Of a stretch of DNA of 64,000 nucleotides, positions 1 through 8,965 are shown piece after piece. The notes under the pieces were generated by a model. The model was not told the origin of the DNA, made no database searches, and saw only the letters and a program-made list of their open reading frames with translations. The first letter of the stretch is position 1. Each line of letters begins with the position of its first letter. The DNA is from Tatumella morbirosei (GTDB taxonomy: Bacteria > Pseudomonadota > Gammaproteobacteria > Enterobacterales > Enterobacteriaceae): the NCBI RefSeq assembly GCF_000757425.2, contig NZ_JPKR02000003.1, positions 558,001-622,000 of the forward strand, written 5' to 3'. The position numbers and the translations under genes were made by a program.

Positions 1-3000
1 ATCACCGGTATACCACAGGCTCCCAGTTCCAGCAGGCGCAGGTTGCTTTTACATTCATTGAACAGATTAATTTCCAGCGGCACCAGAGCCAGATCCAGAC
101 TCAGGCTCGCCAGTTTCTGCGGATACCAGTCGAACGGCACACCACTATGAAACTCACCCGTGAACTGTGCCGGTTTCATGCCCATAAATACCCACTCCAC
201 CTCATCAGCTAATGCCTCAATCAGTGGCTGAAGGATAGCCAGATCGCCGGTATGACTGTTGCCTCCAGCCCAACCCAGCCTCGGCTTCCTTCCCTGATTC
301 CGGGCACTGGTTAATGCGCCCCATTGCAACGGGTTAAGTCGGTTTTGTGCGACCCTGATATCACTGTGCAATCCGGCATAGGCCGAGGCCAGCGCAGCTG
401 TGGATACCACCAGATGATCGGCACTCTCCATGGTCCGCCTCAGTTGGCCGGCAATGTCTTTCGGTAATTTATGGCGGTTTTGATTGTGTCGCGGCAGGCG
501 GAGGAAGTAATCGTCATACTCCATAATAATTTTGGTACCGGATAACTGTCGGTATTGACGGAGAGTTTCTTCAATCTGCGGATCAAACGGCATCTGTAAT
601 AACAAAATATCCGGCTGTATTGCCGCGACTTCCATAGCCGCAGGCAAACCATGGATCAACCCGCCTTCGAGTTGCAATTGTTGTTCCATTAGCTGGTAGG
701 GTTGTATCACACGGTAATGACCACAACCGGTAAAATTAACATGGCCTGCCATCATTACCGGCAACGGCCTGCCTGGTAACGGGAACTGCACTCTGGCTGT
801 CCGGTGTGACAGACAGAAAGGCTGACCCGTGCGGGTAAAGTGACGGTGGTAACGAATATCCTGACATAAGGCCCCCTGCCAGCGTTCACGCAATGCGTCA
901 TTGCCCTGCTGTTCTGCCACAGATTCGGCCGGATAACAGGCAGCAGAAAGTCGTGTGGCACCGCCCATATGTTGCAGTGTCGCTTGTGGCGTCCAGACGA
1001 CCAGATAACCTTGTTGGCGGACCCTGAGACAAAAATCGATATCGGCGGCTCCCCCGGCGAAATGCTGTGCATCGAAACCGCCGACGGTGTCAAATACATT
1101 GCGCCGGACCAACAGGCAGGATGCGCTCAGCGCCGATACCTGCTGGGCTGTCTGCAGGTAATGAGAATATCCGCTCACAGTGGACGGTGAATCACGGAAG
1201 GCTTCAGCGACTCCGCTGCCAAATCCGGTAATAAACCCCGCATGCTGGATACGTTGGTCGGCGAACAACTGCCTTGCCCCTGTCACCGCGACTTCCGGGC
1301 GATGAGCGATTTCCAGCAGATTATTTAACCAGCCACAATCACTGAAGCTGCAGTCATTATTGAGAAACAACAGATAATCACCTGTCGCCCTGGCAGCAGC
1401 AAAATTATTGATAGCCGCAAAATTGAAGCCATCCGTCCAGTGCAGTATTTTCAGATTCCGTAGTTTCAGCGCCTGTAACTGATTCAGATAATCACAGGCG
1501 TCTGCCTGACAGGAACCGTTGTCGACAATCAGTAGTTCATAATCCGGCCAGCGAGTCTGTTCGGTTAAGCTGTCAAGACAACGACGTAGCAATGGCTGGT
1601 TATCACGGGTGACAATCACAATGGAAACACGAGCTGTGAGTGGCAAAGGGTAATGTAGCTGGTCGGGGCGACCTGCTGTTCCCGGTTCTATCCACCCCTC
1701 ACTGCCACAACGTTGCAGATGTTGAAGGGTAATTTCCCGGCGTTGTGCCGTGACTGATTCCACCCCCTGGCGATCAGGGACCAGCAACACGGCTTCCGGC
1801 AGATGCCCGACTGCGCCCGGTCCGCTGTGTTCAATCACCCGCCAGATAAGCTCACTGAATATGAGTTCATTACTATAGGCGTCCTCCACCAGATACTGTT
1901 TGATACATGCAGCGGTGACCAGTAACTCCTCTCCCGGATAATGCTGACTGCGTAGCAGGTCGATATTGCAGTCTGGTTTCAGGAGTAACTGCGCATCTTC
2001 GAGGCTGTCTCCCTGTAAAATATCGCTATAACAGACCTGAATGCCGGGCTGCTGTAACTGATGTTCCGCAAATAATAACAGGCTGTCATTCAGGCAACGG
2101 GTGCCGGCTTCAATGACCAGCCAGCTGGTCGCTTTATAGCGGATAGTTGTCTGAAGCAGTGCCTGCCCGTCAACCGGCAGAGTCAATTGCTTCTCATTTT
2201 CCTGAAGCAACGACGAGTAATGCATGGTGCTAATCAGTATGCAATGTTCAGCCGCCAGCGATTGCTGACGAACTGACAGCAGGCTGTTTTCACACTGCGT
2301 CCGATCATTACTGCGGTCGAGTATTATCACTCCGATACGGGCAACCTCTCCTTGCCCGGCAATAATGGCAGAAAGCACAGCCCGCCGTGTCTCACTGATC
2401 TCCCGCTGTTTCAGCCATTGTAGTAATGGCCGGGAGTCATCGGCCTGCTGTGCCAGAATATTCCTTACCATCATCCATTCTTTCGCATCTGCATCATTCA
2501 GCGTCAGTCTGCCGGCTGCCGGCAGAGAATCAAGCAGCGGTGGTAACAGCGCAGACAAAGACCAGTTCTGCAACGCGCTGGATTTAAAGCCGGTTGCCCA
2601 TTGCTGTGCCTTTGCGTACCCGTTGATTAATGCATCGCAGTATTGCTGAATATCAGGCTGATTCCCTCCCGTGGCGATGAAAAAATTATCGCTGTCCATC
2701 GTCAGTGACTGTTCTGTCAGATAACCATGCCAGCCGCCCTGCCCGGCAATACACACCGGAATACCCAGACAAAGTGCCCGCGCCACCCACTGGTGTTCTC
2801 CCACCACCAGTTGATACTGACTAAGTTGTTGATTGGTCAGTGCTGAGGTTTGTTGCGCTAACAACATCACATCCAGACGAACTCCCCGTAAACGGCACAT
2901 CGTTGTCAGCTCACTCAGTGCCGGACTCAGGCTCTGAGTGACCCACAGGATGTGTTTTAGCGTCCCCCCCGCCGGGCTGCCTGGGTCACTGTGGTCATCG

Positions 3001-3491
3001 TCAAACGCCAGGGGTAGCAGTCGCATGGCTGGACCCGATGCACCACGTAAGCGCTGTGCAGCATAGCTGCGCGGCGAGTCCGTCATAACGCGCCAGGCGA
3101 GTCGGTTTGCCAGGGCACTAATCTCTTCACCCATACCCGGCACAGAAGCTGAGAAATGCTGAAACAGGCAGCACCCATGCAACTCACCCCGATGCATAAG
3201 TTCAATCAGCCTGGCAGAAAGGTAACCGTTACACACCCAGATGAGTTGATAGTGGCGGTAAAGGTCGTTGGAGGATTGCCCGGGTGAAGGTGAGTCATTA
3301 TCGATAAACAGACGAAGTGGCCCTGCCAGCGATAATTGCGTCAGTTGCTGCCGGTATTCCCCGTCTGTCAGTCGCGCGGTAATATCCACCGACCAACCCT
3401 GATGAAGAAACCATCTGGCCAGACGCAACAGTAAAGACTCAGCCGCCGTGAACTGCCTAAGTCTGTCCAGCGAAAAAAGTATTCTCTTCAT
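1..3491 (-). CDS. Large multidomain glycosyltransferase, partial (3' end beyond window)
   Basis: An open minus-strand frame runs from an ATG at 3491 to the window edge (1163 residues, no stop seen), with GGGG upstream of the start. Residues about 1-330 look like a glycosyltransferase-type Rossmann region. A degenerate GT2-like stretch follows, then a clear GT2 domain beginning near residue 620 (VSIVIVTRDN, later LLIVDNGS and FLNND), with a GGFD...DIDFCLR segment typical of GT2 enzymes. The C-terminal part resembles GT4/GT1 enzymes (LELGACGIPVI at the edge). The gene lies directly downstream of fliC on the same strand, separated only by the fliC terminator. Flagellin glycosyltransferases often sit beside fliC, so flagellin O-glycosylation is the likely role. 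This is inferred from location; surface polysaccharide synthesis is the alternative. Glycosyltransferase class is confident, substrate is not. Confidence 0.85.
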   Translation of the reverse strand, partial: MKRILFSLDRLRQFTAAESLLLRLARWFLHQGWSVDITARLTDGEYRQQLTQLSLAGPLRLFIDNDSPSPGQSSNDLYRHYQLIWVCNGYLSARLIELMHRGELHGCCLFQHFSASVPGMGEEISALANRLAWRVMTDSPRSYAAQRLRGASGPAMRLLPLAFDDDHSDPGSPAGGTLKHILWVTQSLSPALSELTTMCRLRGVRLDVMLLAQQTSALTNQQLSQYQLVVGEHQWVARALCLGIPVCIAGQGGWHGYLTEQSLTMDSDNFFIATGGNQPDIQQYCDALINGYAKAQQWATGFKSSALQNWSLSALLPPLLDSLPAAGRLTLNDADAKEWMMVRNILAQQADDSRPLLQWLKQREISETRRAVLSAIIAGQGEVARIGVIILDRSNDRTQCENSLLSVRQQSLAAEHCILISTMHYSSLLQENEKQLTLPVDGQALLQTTIRYKATSWLVIEAGTRCLNDSLLLFAEHQLQQPGIQVCYSDILQGDSLEDAQLLLKPDCNIDLLRSQHYPGEELLVTAACIKQYLVEDAYSNELIFSELIWRVIEHSGPGAVGHLPEAVLLVPDRQGVESVTAQRREITLQHLQRCGSEGWIEPGTAGRPDQLHYPLPLTARVSIVIVTRDNQPLLRRCLDSLTEQTRWPDYELLIVDNGSCQADACDYLNQLQALKLRNLKILHWTDGFNFAAINNFAAARATGDYLLFLNNDCSFSDCGWLNNLLEIAHRPEVAVTGARQLFADQRIQHAGFITGFGSGVAEAFRDSPSTVSGYSHYLQTAQQVSALSASCLLVRRNVFDTVGGFDAQHFAGGAADIDFCLRVRQQGYLVVWTPQATLQHMGGATRLSAACYPAESVAEQQGNDALRERWQGALCQDIRYHRHFTRTGQPFCLSHRTARVQFPLPGRPLPVMMAGHVNFTGCGHYRVIQPYQLMEQQLQLEGGLIHGLPAAMEVAAIQPDILLLQMPFDPQIEETLRQYRQLSGTKIIMEYDDYFLRLPRHNQNRHKLPKDIAGQLRRTMESADHLVVSTAALASAYAGLHSDIRVAQNRLNPLQWGALTSARNQGRKPRLGWAGGNSHTGDLAILQPLIEALADEVEWVFMGMKPAQFTGEFHSGVPFDWYPQKLASLSLDLALVPLEINLFNECKSNLRLLELGACGIPV

Positions 3492-3513
3492 TCCTATCCC
3501 CTGTCCGTGCGAC

Positions 3514-3541
3514 ACAACAAAACCCCGCAGAGCGGGGTTAG
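3514..3541 (-). terminator. Rho-independent terminator of fliC
   Basis: An 8-bp perfect stem (AACCCCGC / GCGGGGTT, loop of 3) at 3521-3539 is followed on the minus strand by a T-rich stretch. It sits between the fliC stop and the glycosyltransferase start, so the downstream gene depends on readthrough or its own promoter. Confidence 0.8.
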
Positions 3542-3561
3542 GTTTTAACCAATGTTTCTGA

Positions 3562-4380
3562 TTAGCCTTGCAGCAATGACAGGACGGTCTGTGGAACCTG
3601 GTTAGCTTTCGACAATACAGAGGTACCCGCTTGTTGCAGGATTTGCGCACGTGACATGCTGGATACTTCGGTCGCATAATCCGCATCCTGGATACGAGAC
3701 TGAGAAGCAGACAGGTTATTCACAGTAGCATTCAGGTTGTTGATGGTTGATTCAAAACGGTTCTGAATCGCACCCAGTCCGCTACGGGCTGTATCTACAT
3801 CAGAGATACGGGCATCGATATCGGCCAGAGCAGTCTCGCCGGTCACACTGTAATCACTGCCCAGGGTCTGAGATTTAAAGCCGTTATCTGACAAAGAGAT
3901 AGAGATAACGTTCGCATCGGCACTATCGTTAGAACCTACCTGGATATTGATACTGGTACTGGTGCTGTCAAACAGCTGAATGTTGTTAAACGTTGTTGCA
4001 CTCCCGATACGTTTAATTTCAGCCAGACGTGCATCGACCTCAGCCTGAATAGAGTCGATATCTGCAGCACTGTTAGTCCCGTTTTTCGCCTGCACTGTCA
4101 GTTCACGGATACGCTGTAAGTTGGTGTTCATTTCATTCAGCGCACCTTCCGCGGTTTGTGACAGTGAAATACCGTCATTCGCATTACGCGAGGCCTGAGT
4201 CAGACCACGGATATTAGATGACATACGGTTAGCAATAGCTTCACCAGCTGCATCATCTTTTGCACTGTTAATACGCAGACCCGAAGACAGGCGCTCGATA
4301 GCGGTACCCAGAGAAGACTGTGCTTTGTTCAGGTTAGTCTGAGTGGTTAATGACATGATGTTGGTATTGATAACAGCCAT
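3562..4380 (-). CDS. fliC: Flagellin FliC, minimal length
   Basis: This 272-residue protein is the flagellar filament subunit. The N-terminal D0/D1 helices (MAVINTNIMSL, later ERLSSGLRINSAKDDAAG) and the C-terminal D1/D0 helices (ISDVDTARSGLGAIQNRF, ending QVPQTVLSLLQG) are intact. The central part between about residues 140 and 195 is very short, so the outer D2/D3 domains of typical E. coli or Salmonella flagellins (about 500 residues) are missing. The stretch LQRIRELTVQA, corresponding to the region recognised by TLR5 in other flagellins, is present. Ser/Thr/Asn-rich patches around residues 115-160 are possible glycosylation sites. Transcription is expected from the sigma-28 promoter at 4451-4477 and ends at the hairpin at 3514-3541. 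Identity is certain. Confidence 0.98.
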   Translation of the reverse strand: MAVINTNIMSLTTQTNLNKAQSSLGTAIERLSSGLRINSAKDDAAGEAIANRMSSNIRGLTQASRNANDGISLSQTAEGALNEMNTNLQRIRELTVQAKNGTNSAADIDSIQAEVDARLAEIKRIGSATTFNNIQLFDSTSTSINIQVGSNDSADANVISISLSDNGFKSQTLGSDYSVTGETALADIDARISDVDTARSGLGAIQNRFESTINNLNATVNNLSASQSRIQDADYATEVSSMSRAQILQQAGTSVLSKANQVPQTVLSLLQG

Positions 4381-4450
4381 GATTTTTATCCTTCAATAAA
4401 TGAATGTTCATTGAATAAGCAAAAAGGCATTCCCTTTGCGTTCATGACTG

Positions 4451-4477
4451 ATATCGGTGATCAACAGGTTAACTTTA
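4451..4477 (-). promoter_or_regulatory. Sigma-28 (FliA) promoter of fliC
   Basis: Read on the minus strand: TAAAGTTA, exactly 11 nt, then ACCGATAT. The FliA consensus is TAAAGTTT-N11-GCCGATAA, so both boxes and the spacing fit. It lies about 70 bp upstream of the fliC start. Confidence 0.85.
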
Positions 4478-4553
4478 GCCAGCGACCTGAAAAAAACCAA
4501 TAAAGCGGATTTTGTTTACAGGCTGATACCGGCTCTGTGCGATGTGTACGGCT

Positions 4554-4580
4554 TAAACCTTTATGTTTTCGGGCCGATAT
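4554..4580 (+). promoter_or_regulatory. Sigma-28 (FliA) promoter of fliDST
   Basis: TAAACCTT, exactly 11 nt, then GCCGATAT, a close match to the FliA consensus, 36 bp before the fliD start. It is divergent from the fliC promoter, with 76 bp between the two. Confidence 0.85.
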
Positions 4581-4615
4581 TACCAATACACACTCAGTAA
4601 CAACAGGATATGGTG

Positions 4616-6046
4616 ATGACCGCAATCAGTAATCTGGATATCAGCAGTAATCTTAATCTGACTGATTTGTACAATAATTTACAGGCAGCAGAACAGGCTA
4701 AACTGACCCCTATTACCAATGAAGCTACTGCCTGTAAAAACAAAATCTCTGCCTTCGGGCAACTGAAGAGCAGCCTGCAAAATCTGCAGTCCGCGATTGA
4801 TGCGCTGACGAAAACCACCACCTTTAATGCCACGGCAGTGACCAGCAATAATCAGTCATTTTCTGCATCCACCGACAGCAGTGCAATTCCCGGCCAGTAT
4901 CAGGTGAAAGTGACACAACTGGCCACTGCGCAGTCGTTACTGTCCGGAAAAATCAGCAGCAGTGACACCGCTCTGGGAAGTTCAGACAGTGGCAGCCGGA
5001 CACTGACCCTGCAGACGGGCCAGGGCAGCCCGGTGACCATCACTCTGACAGATAAACAAACGTCACTGGATGGCATCGTTGATGCCATTAACCAGAGCGG
5101 CGCAGGAATTAACGCCACCAGTATCCGCGCCGCTGACGGTGAGTACTATCTTAGCCTGACCGCCAAAGATACCGGCGAAGGGAATAATATCTCAGTGACC
5201 GTCAGTGGGGATGACCAGTTGCAAAGCGTCATAGGATACACCTCCACCGACAGCAGTTCAGCCATGCATCAGACCATCGCCGGTCAGAATGCCAAACTGA
5301 CGGTAAATGGAATTGCTATCGACAGTAAAAGTAATACCGTCACCAATGCACCTTCCGGAGTCACCCTAAATCTGAAATCGGTTTCGCAAAGCGAAGAGAC
5401 TCTGGAGATTGGTAACAACACTGATGATACCGTGAAAGCGGTTAAAGACTGGGTCACTGCCTATAATAAGCTGCAATCCACTATCGCCAGCCTGACCAGT
5501 TTCTCAGGAACGGCCACGGCGGTTACCGACACGACCTCTAACGGCCCGTTAATCGGCGATGGTACCGTGCGTAATATCCAGGTCCGGTTACAATCGATGT
5601 TGACCCAACCTCAGCAAGGCGCCTACTCCATTCTGGCACAACTGGGGATCAGCATGGACCCGGGCGTGCAGGCCGATGGTTCCACCGGCATTCTGACGAT
5701 AGATGAAAATAAGTTGAACGACGCCCTGAAAAGTAATCCACAGGCAGTGATCGGTTTCTTCACCGGTGATGGTAAAACCAGCGGCTTTGCCACCGGTATG
5801 AACAATACCCTGAATGATATGTTAAGTGACAGCGTCGGAAATAAAGGGATGCTGGCAAATGCGATTGATTCACTGAACAACAACTATGACGATCTCAGCA
5901 AACGCTACGACAATATGCAGTCGGCTATAGACAGTACTATGGCCCGCTATAAGACGCAGTTTACGCAGTTAAATAAACTGATGTCGCAAATGGATCAGAC
6001 CAAACAATATCTGGCATCGCAGTTTGATAACTCGTCGGATAAATAG
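4616..6046 (+). CDS. fliD: Flagellar cap protein FliD (HAP2)
   Basis: A 476-residue filament cap protein that folds incoming flagellin at the filament tip. The N-terminus (SNLDISSNLNLTDLYNNLQ) and a C-terminal coiled coil (about residues 405-470, ending with QYLASQFDNSSDK) match the FliD family, with the D2/D3 region between. ATG codons at 4610 and 4616 and a GTG at 4613 are all possible starts. The AGGA at 4605-4608 is too close to the first, so 4616 is preferred. It is first in a fliD-fliS-fliT operon behind a sigma-28 promoter. Length is close to the E. coli protein (468). Confidence 0.97.
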   Translation: MTAISNLDISSNLNLTDLYNNLQAAEQAKLTPITNEATACKNKISAFGQLKSSLQNLQSAIDALTKTTTFNATAVTSNNQSFSASTDSSAIPGQYQVKVTQLATAQSLLSGKISSSDTALGSSDSGSRTLTLQTGQGSPVTITLTDKQTSLDGIVDAINQSGAGINATSIRAADGEYYLSLTAKDTGEGNNISVTVSGDDQLQSVIGYTSTDSSSAMHQTIAGQNAKLTVNGIAIDSKSNTVTNAPSGVTLNLKSVSQSEETLEIGNNTDDTVKAVKDWVTAYNKLQSTIASLTSFSGTATAVTDTTSNGPLIGDGTVRNIQVRLQSMLTQPQQGAYSILAQLGISMDPGVQADGSTGILTIDENKLNDALKSNPQAVIGFFTGDGKTSGFATGMNNTLNDMLSDSVGNKGMLANAIDSLNNNYDDLSKRYDNMQSAIDSTMARYKTQFTQLNKLMSQMDQTKQYLASQFDNSSDK

Positions 6047-6057
6047 GGAGTCAACGG

Positions 6058-6465
6058 GTGAACACAATGACTGGGGCCAACGCTTATGCCAGGGTCAGCG
6101 TTGAGAGTGCCGTTCTCAGCGCCGGTCAGGCGCAACTGACCACCTTGTTGTTTGACGGTGCGCTGAGCGCCCTCGCTTGCGCGAAGCTGTGTATCGGGAA
6201 TGGCGACATTGCAGCGCGCGGCCGCCACCTCTCAAAAGCCATGGATATCATCGACAATGGCCTGAAAAGGCCGTTACTGGACTGGCCTGAAGACCCGTTG
6301 GCACAGCAACTTACAGCACTTTATGACTACATAATTTTCCGATTGCTACAGGCTAACCTGCATCAGGATATTGCCGCTATCAGCGAGGCTGAAACTCTGC
6401 TGGGAGATATCGCCAGTGGCTGGAAAGACAGTCTGAGGATCGTCAGCGGAGGGAGTGAACCATGA
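6058..6465 (+). CDS. fliS: Flagellin export chaperone FliS
   Basis: A 135-residue helical chaperone that binds the flagellin C-terminus in the cytosol before export. The N-terminal AYARVSVESAVLSAGQAQLTTLLFDGAL pattern is diagnostic (first part of FliS helix 1). The start is GTG at 6058 with GGGAG at the right distance; the in-frame ATG at 6067 is too far from that site. It lies 11 bp after fliD and overlaps fliT by 4 bp (ATGA), indicating translational coupling. Confidence 0.95.
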   Translation: MNTMTGANAYARVSVESAVLSAGQAQLTTLLFDGALSALACAKLCIGNGDIAARGRHLSKAMDIIDNGLKRPLLDWPEDPLAQQLTALYDYIIFRLLQANLHQDIAAISEAETLLGDIASGWKDSLRIVSGGSEP

Positions 6466-6764
6466 ACAGTTATTCGAACTGGCTGGCAGAACTGACCACA
6501 TTTAACCAACAGCTACAAAGCCTGGCGCAGCAGGAAGAGTGGCAGCAACTGGAGGAAACGGTTACAGATTACCTGCATCTGGCTGCCACCCCGCCTGACT
6601 GCACAGCCGACGAACGGCAACAGTGTCAATCCGGATTCCAACGGCTACTGGACGCACACCAGTATCTGACCTTACAGATTCATCATGCTCTGCAACAGGC
6701 TGGCGAAAATCTTTCTCATGGCCGACAGCAGCAACAGCTGTTGCAGGCCTACTTTTCAGTCTGA
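6462..6764 (+). CDS. fliT: Flagellar chaperone / FlhDC antagonist FliT
   Basis: A 100-residue, Gln-rich helical protein, third in the fliDST operon, starting within the fliS stop (ATGA). In enterobacteria FliT is the export chaperone for FliD and, when free, binds FlhDC to lower class 2 flagellar expression. The family is poorly conserved in sequence. Size, helical composition (HQYLTLQIHHALQQAGENL) and position make the call. No canonical terminator was recognised before the convergent yedD gene, which ends 17 bp away. Confidence 0.85.
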   Translation: MNSYSNWLAELTTFNQQLQSLAQQEEWQQLEETVTDYLHLAATPPDCTADERQQCQSGFQRLLDAHQYLTLQIHHALQQAGENLSHGRQQQQLLQAYFSV

Positions 6765-6780
6765 AAACAGCCCCGGACGA

Positions 6781-7260
6781 TTAGCCGGCCGGGGAAGTTT
6801 CGCCGCTGGCAAAGTGGTTGAGCAGTAATGTCGGCTGAATATCCTGGATAACCGGTTGTTCCGGGTGGCTTTCGGACTCTGCCAACGCTTTCTGGCATTC
6901 CACGGTAGGCTGGCTGACTTTTTTCAATGTCAGCCCGTCGTAATGCAGGGTATCACCCACCAGTTTCAGGTGCATTGCCCGTAACTGCCGGTTGATATTG
7001 ACCACTTTGTCATCCACGCGGGCCAGTTTGCCTGGTTTAGCAATCACCCGTTGCCACTGACGACAATCCAGGGTATCTCCCTGCGGGGTAATTAATAATG
7101 AAGCCATCGCCTGCGGGCTGACCAACCCCTTCTGTGGGCCGTCGGTTTGCCAGACACCTGCGATTCCGGCAGGTGCGGGCAGCTTGACTGCCTGCTGATA
7201 ATTGGTGATTTGCACACAACCGGCCAGGGCCAGCATAGGTAACAACATCCATTTTTTCAT
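6781..7260 (-). CDS. yedD: Lipoprotein YedD
   Basis: A 159-residue predicted lipoprotein with a lipobox (LALAGC) after a short signal peptide that begins MKKWMLLPM. The body carries the YedD signature segments GVWQTDGPQ, SLLITPQGDTLDCRQWQRVIA and PTVECQKAL. A TTG 15 bases upstream gives a longer frame, but the MKK start is the sensible signal peptide start. In E. coli yedD also lies just past fliT, there after amyA, which is absent here. Its function is unknown; the likely location is the outer membrane. Confidence 0.88.
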   Translation of the reverse strand: MKKWMLLPMLALAGCVQITNYQQAVKLPAPAGIAGVWQTDGPQKGLVSPQAMASLLITPQGDTLDCRQWQRVIAKPGKLARVDDKVVNINRQLRAMHLKLVGDTLHYDGLTLKKVSQPTVECQKALAESESHPEQPVIQDIQPTLLLNHFASGETSPAG

Positions 7261-7454
7261 ATATTTTCTCGACAAGCCCGGGACTGAATTCGGTAATTTT
7301 GCGGCATAGTATATCGTGTCCTGGAGCTATTGCAGCCCCCTTGTCGCTTCAAAGACGCGGTTTTTACCCGGGCACTACCATAATGACAGCCAACTCCTGA
7401 CATCTGCCCGCAGAAAAGTTACAATCCAGCGATAATTTCACTGAACCCAGAAAC

Positions 7455-7781
7455 ATGATGAAAACTCCTGAACAGTATTATGCCATCGCCCGTGACATGT
7501 TTTTTTCTGCTCATCCCTCTTTTAGTACTGCACTGGACGAAATCAGTGAAACTGACGCTAAGCAGGCTGGGATGACATTGCAACAATGCAGAGAAATGCA
7601 GGCTGAACGGATCTATGCCGCATTTCTGCGACAGAAAAAACTGGATGGTGTGATTTTCTCTATTCAGTTGGCAGAACCCGATAAGCAGGTGGCCGCAGTC
7701 GCGATTGAAAATTACCTGAAATCCCATGCGGCCGCACTCGGTATGACATGGGAAGAGTTTTGCATTAAAAACGAACTCTGA
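7455..7781 (+). CDS. Small conserved protein, possibly DUF6388 family
   Basis: A 108-residue soluble protein starting MMKTPEQYYAIARDMFF and ending WEEFCIKNEL. No signal peptide or membrane segment is visible. The start/end pattern (TPEQY near the N-terminus, GMTWEEFC near the C-terminus) recalls the small DUF6388 family of enterics and pseudomonads, recalled rather than searched. Function unknown. Ribosome site is weak. It stands alone between yedD and yniD in a part of the flagellar cluster that differs from E. coli. An overlapping antisense frame (7419-7796) was judged a shadow. Confidence 0.7.
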   Translation: MMKTPEQYYAIARDMFFSAHPSFSTALDEISETDAKQAGMTLQQCREMQAERIYAAFLRQKKLDGVIFSIQLAEPDKQVAAVAIENYLKSHAAALGMTWEEFCIKNEL

Positions 7782-7898
7782 ACCAACAGCCTTCATTCCC
7801 CGTACGCCACACAGACCGCAACCGGCGGCAGATTGCCAGTTGTTAGCAGGTCTGATAATGTGGCTTTAGGCGGGGCATGACAATCCAGGAAAAGCTAA

Positions 7899-8003
7899 AT
7901 GGCTAAGGTTATTGGTAAAAAATACGGAAAGATGATCCTTGTTTTGGTCCTTATCTGTCTGGGCCTGTTACTGCTGCGCTGGGCAGCAATGATCTGGGGT
8001 TAA
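7899..8003 (+). CDS. yniD: Small membrane protein YniD
   Basis: A 34-residue peptide, MAKVIGKKYGKMILVLVLIC..., with one transmembrane helix and the ending LLLLRWAAMIWG. The E. coli small protein YniD has the same basic N-terminus and the same C-terminal RWAAMIWG pattern. AGGA at 7887-7890 gives a good ribosome site. Its TAA overlaps the stop codon of the convergent araC-type gene by 3 bases. Function is unknown; the inner membrane location is inferred from the helix. Confidence 0.85.
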   Translation: MAKVIGKKYGKMILVLVLICLGLLLLRWAAMIWG

Positions 8004-8380
8004 CCTGCAGCAGATTGATTACTGTGACCCCGGCAGACGGTTTTTGACTCTCCGGTAAAGCCCCGTCTGAAAGTTGCCGGTGGTATATGATATTTTCCTG
8101 TAAACGAACGCGTAAACGATTGTTGAGATTCAAAGCCATATCTCAGAGAAATTTCCATAACGCTTTCATTACTGTTTAGCAAATCATCGGCCGCCCTCAT
8201 CAGTTTCTTTTCACGGATATATTTGCCCAGACTTTGTTTCATTACCTGATAAAACATGCGCTGAAGATGCCAGCGGGAATAGCCTGAACGCTCGGCGACG
8301 TGTTCGATTTTGAGTGGCAGATGGATGTTGTCATCGATCCAGTGAGTTAATGTCAGAATCAGTTGTTGTTTTCTGTCCAT
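8000..8380 (-). CDS. MarA/SoxS/Rob-type AraC-family regulator
   Basis: A 126-residue stand-alone AraC DNA-binding protein with both helix-turn-helix motifs: AERSGYSRWHLQRMF (first) and LRYGFESQQSFTRSFTGKYHIPPATFRR (second). Size and sequence place it with MarA, SoxS, RamA and the Rob N-terminal domain, which activate stress and efflux genes as monomers. An upstream in-frame extension to 8464 is rejected because the MDRKQQ start has a good GAGGAAA ribosome site. It may act on neighbouring genes or on a distant regulon; I cannot say which of the named paralogues it is. Confidence 0.88.
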   Translation of the reverse strand: MDRKQQLILTLTHWIDDNIHLPLKIEHVAERSGYSRWHLQRMFYQVMKQSLGKYIREKKLMRAADDLLNSNESVMEISLRYGFESQQSFTRSFTGKYHIPPATFRRGFTGESKTVCRGHSNQSAAG

Positions 8381-8965
8381 AGTTTCCTCATCAGCAGATG
8401 TGATTATTATGAAAAGATTGTCATGCCGAATTTTGTTCCGGGGGATTCTTCCTGACCGGGACATTATTCGACCTGAAATATCAGCGACAGGAAGAGATAA
8501 TCATAATCTGAAACTGCAGCAAAAATAATGCACTAAAAAATCATTGGCGCTATGAATGGTATTCATAAACGAGGCTACCGGAGCGGTTATTTTATCCTTC
8601 GTGCGGTGTGTCGATAGTCACCTCCTGAGGGTGAGCAAAGAGGCCGGCCTGCACTGGGTTAGACAGAATTTCCGCTACAGGTTCATGACTGATTATCCGG
8701 CACTATAAATCAGACAAAACCGGTCTGTCATGTTAAATTAATTAAGATAATAACAGGAAAAAATATCCACTGAGTGATACAGGCTTTTTCTAAAAATATT
8801 ACTCTGCTGGCAGCCTGCCATCACCTGAATATTTCAGATTCAACAAATCATGAAACCATGAGTGAATTCAGAACATTATTCTGCCCATCCGTCACCGGGA
8901 ATTAAATTTGATTTCTGATCCAGCTGTTGTTAGTTTTAAAAATAACTGAACAACAGGAGCTACAT
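8381..8965. other. Intergenic region, AraC-type regulator to proX
   Basis: About 585 bases between divergent genes, AT-rich toward proX. It must hold both promoters, but no box was convincing. No RNA gene or repeat was recognised. Confidence 0.4.

Noticed and set aside
7419..7796. 125-codon antisense frame over the small gene at 7455-7781
   Set aside because: It has no ribosome site and lies opposite a better-supported gene; its content is not protein-like.
8500..8580. Marbox-like site upstream of the MarA/SoxS-like gene
   Set aside because: A GCAC core is present but the rest of the motif does not match.
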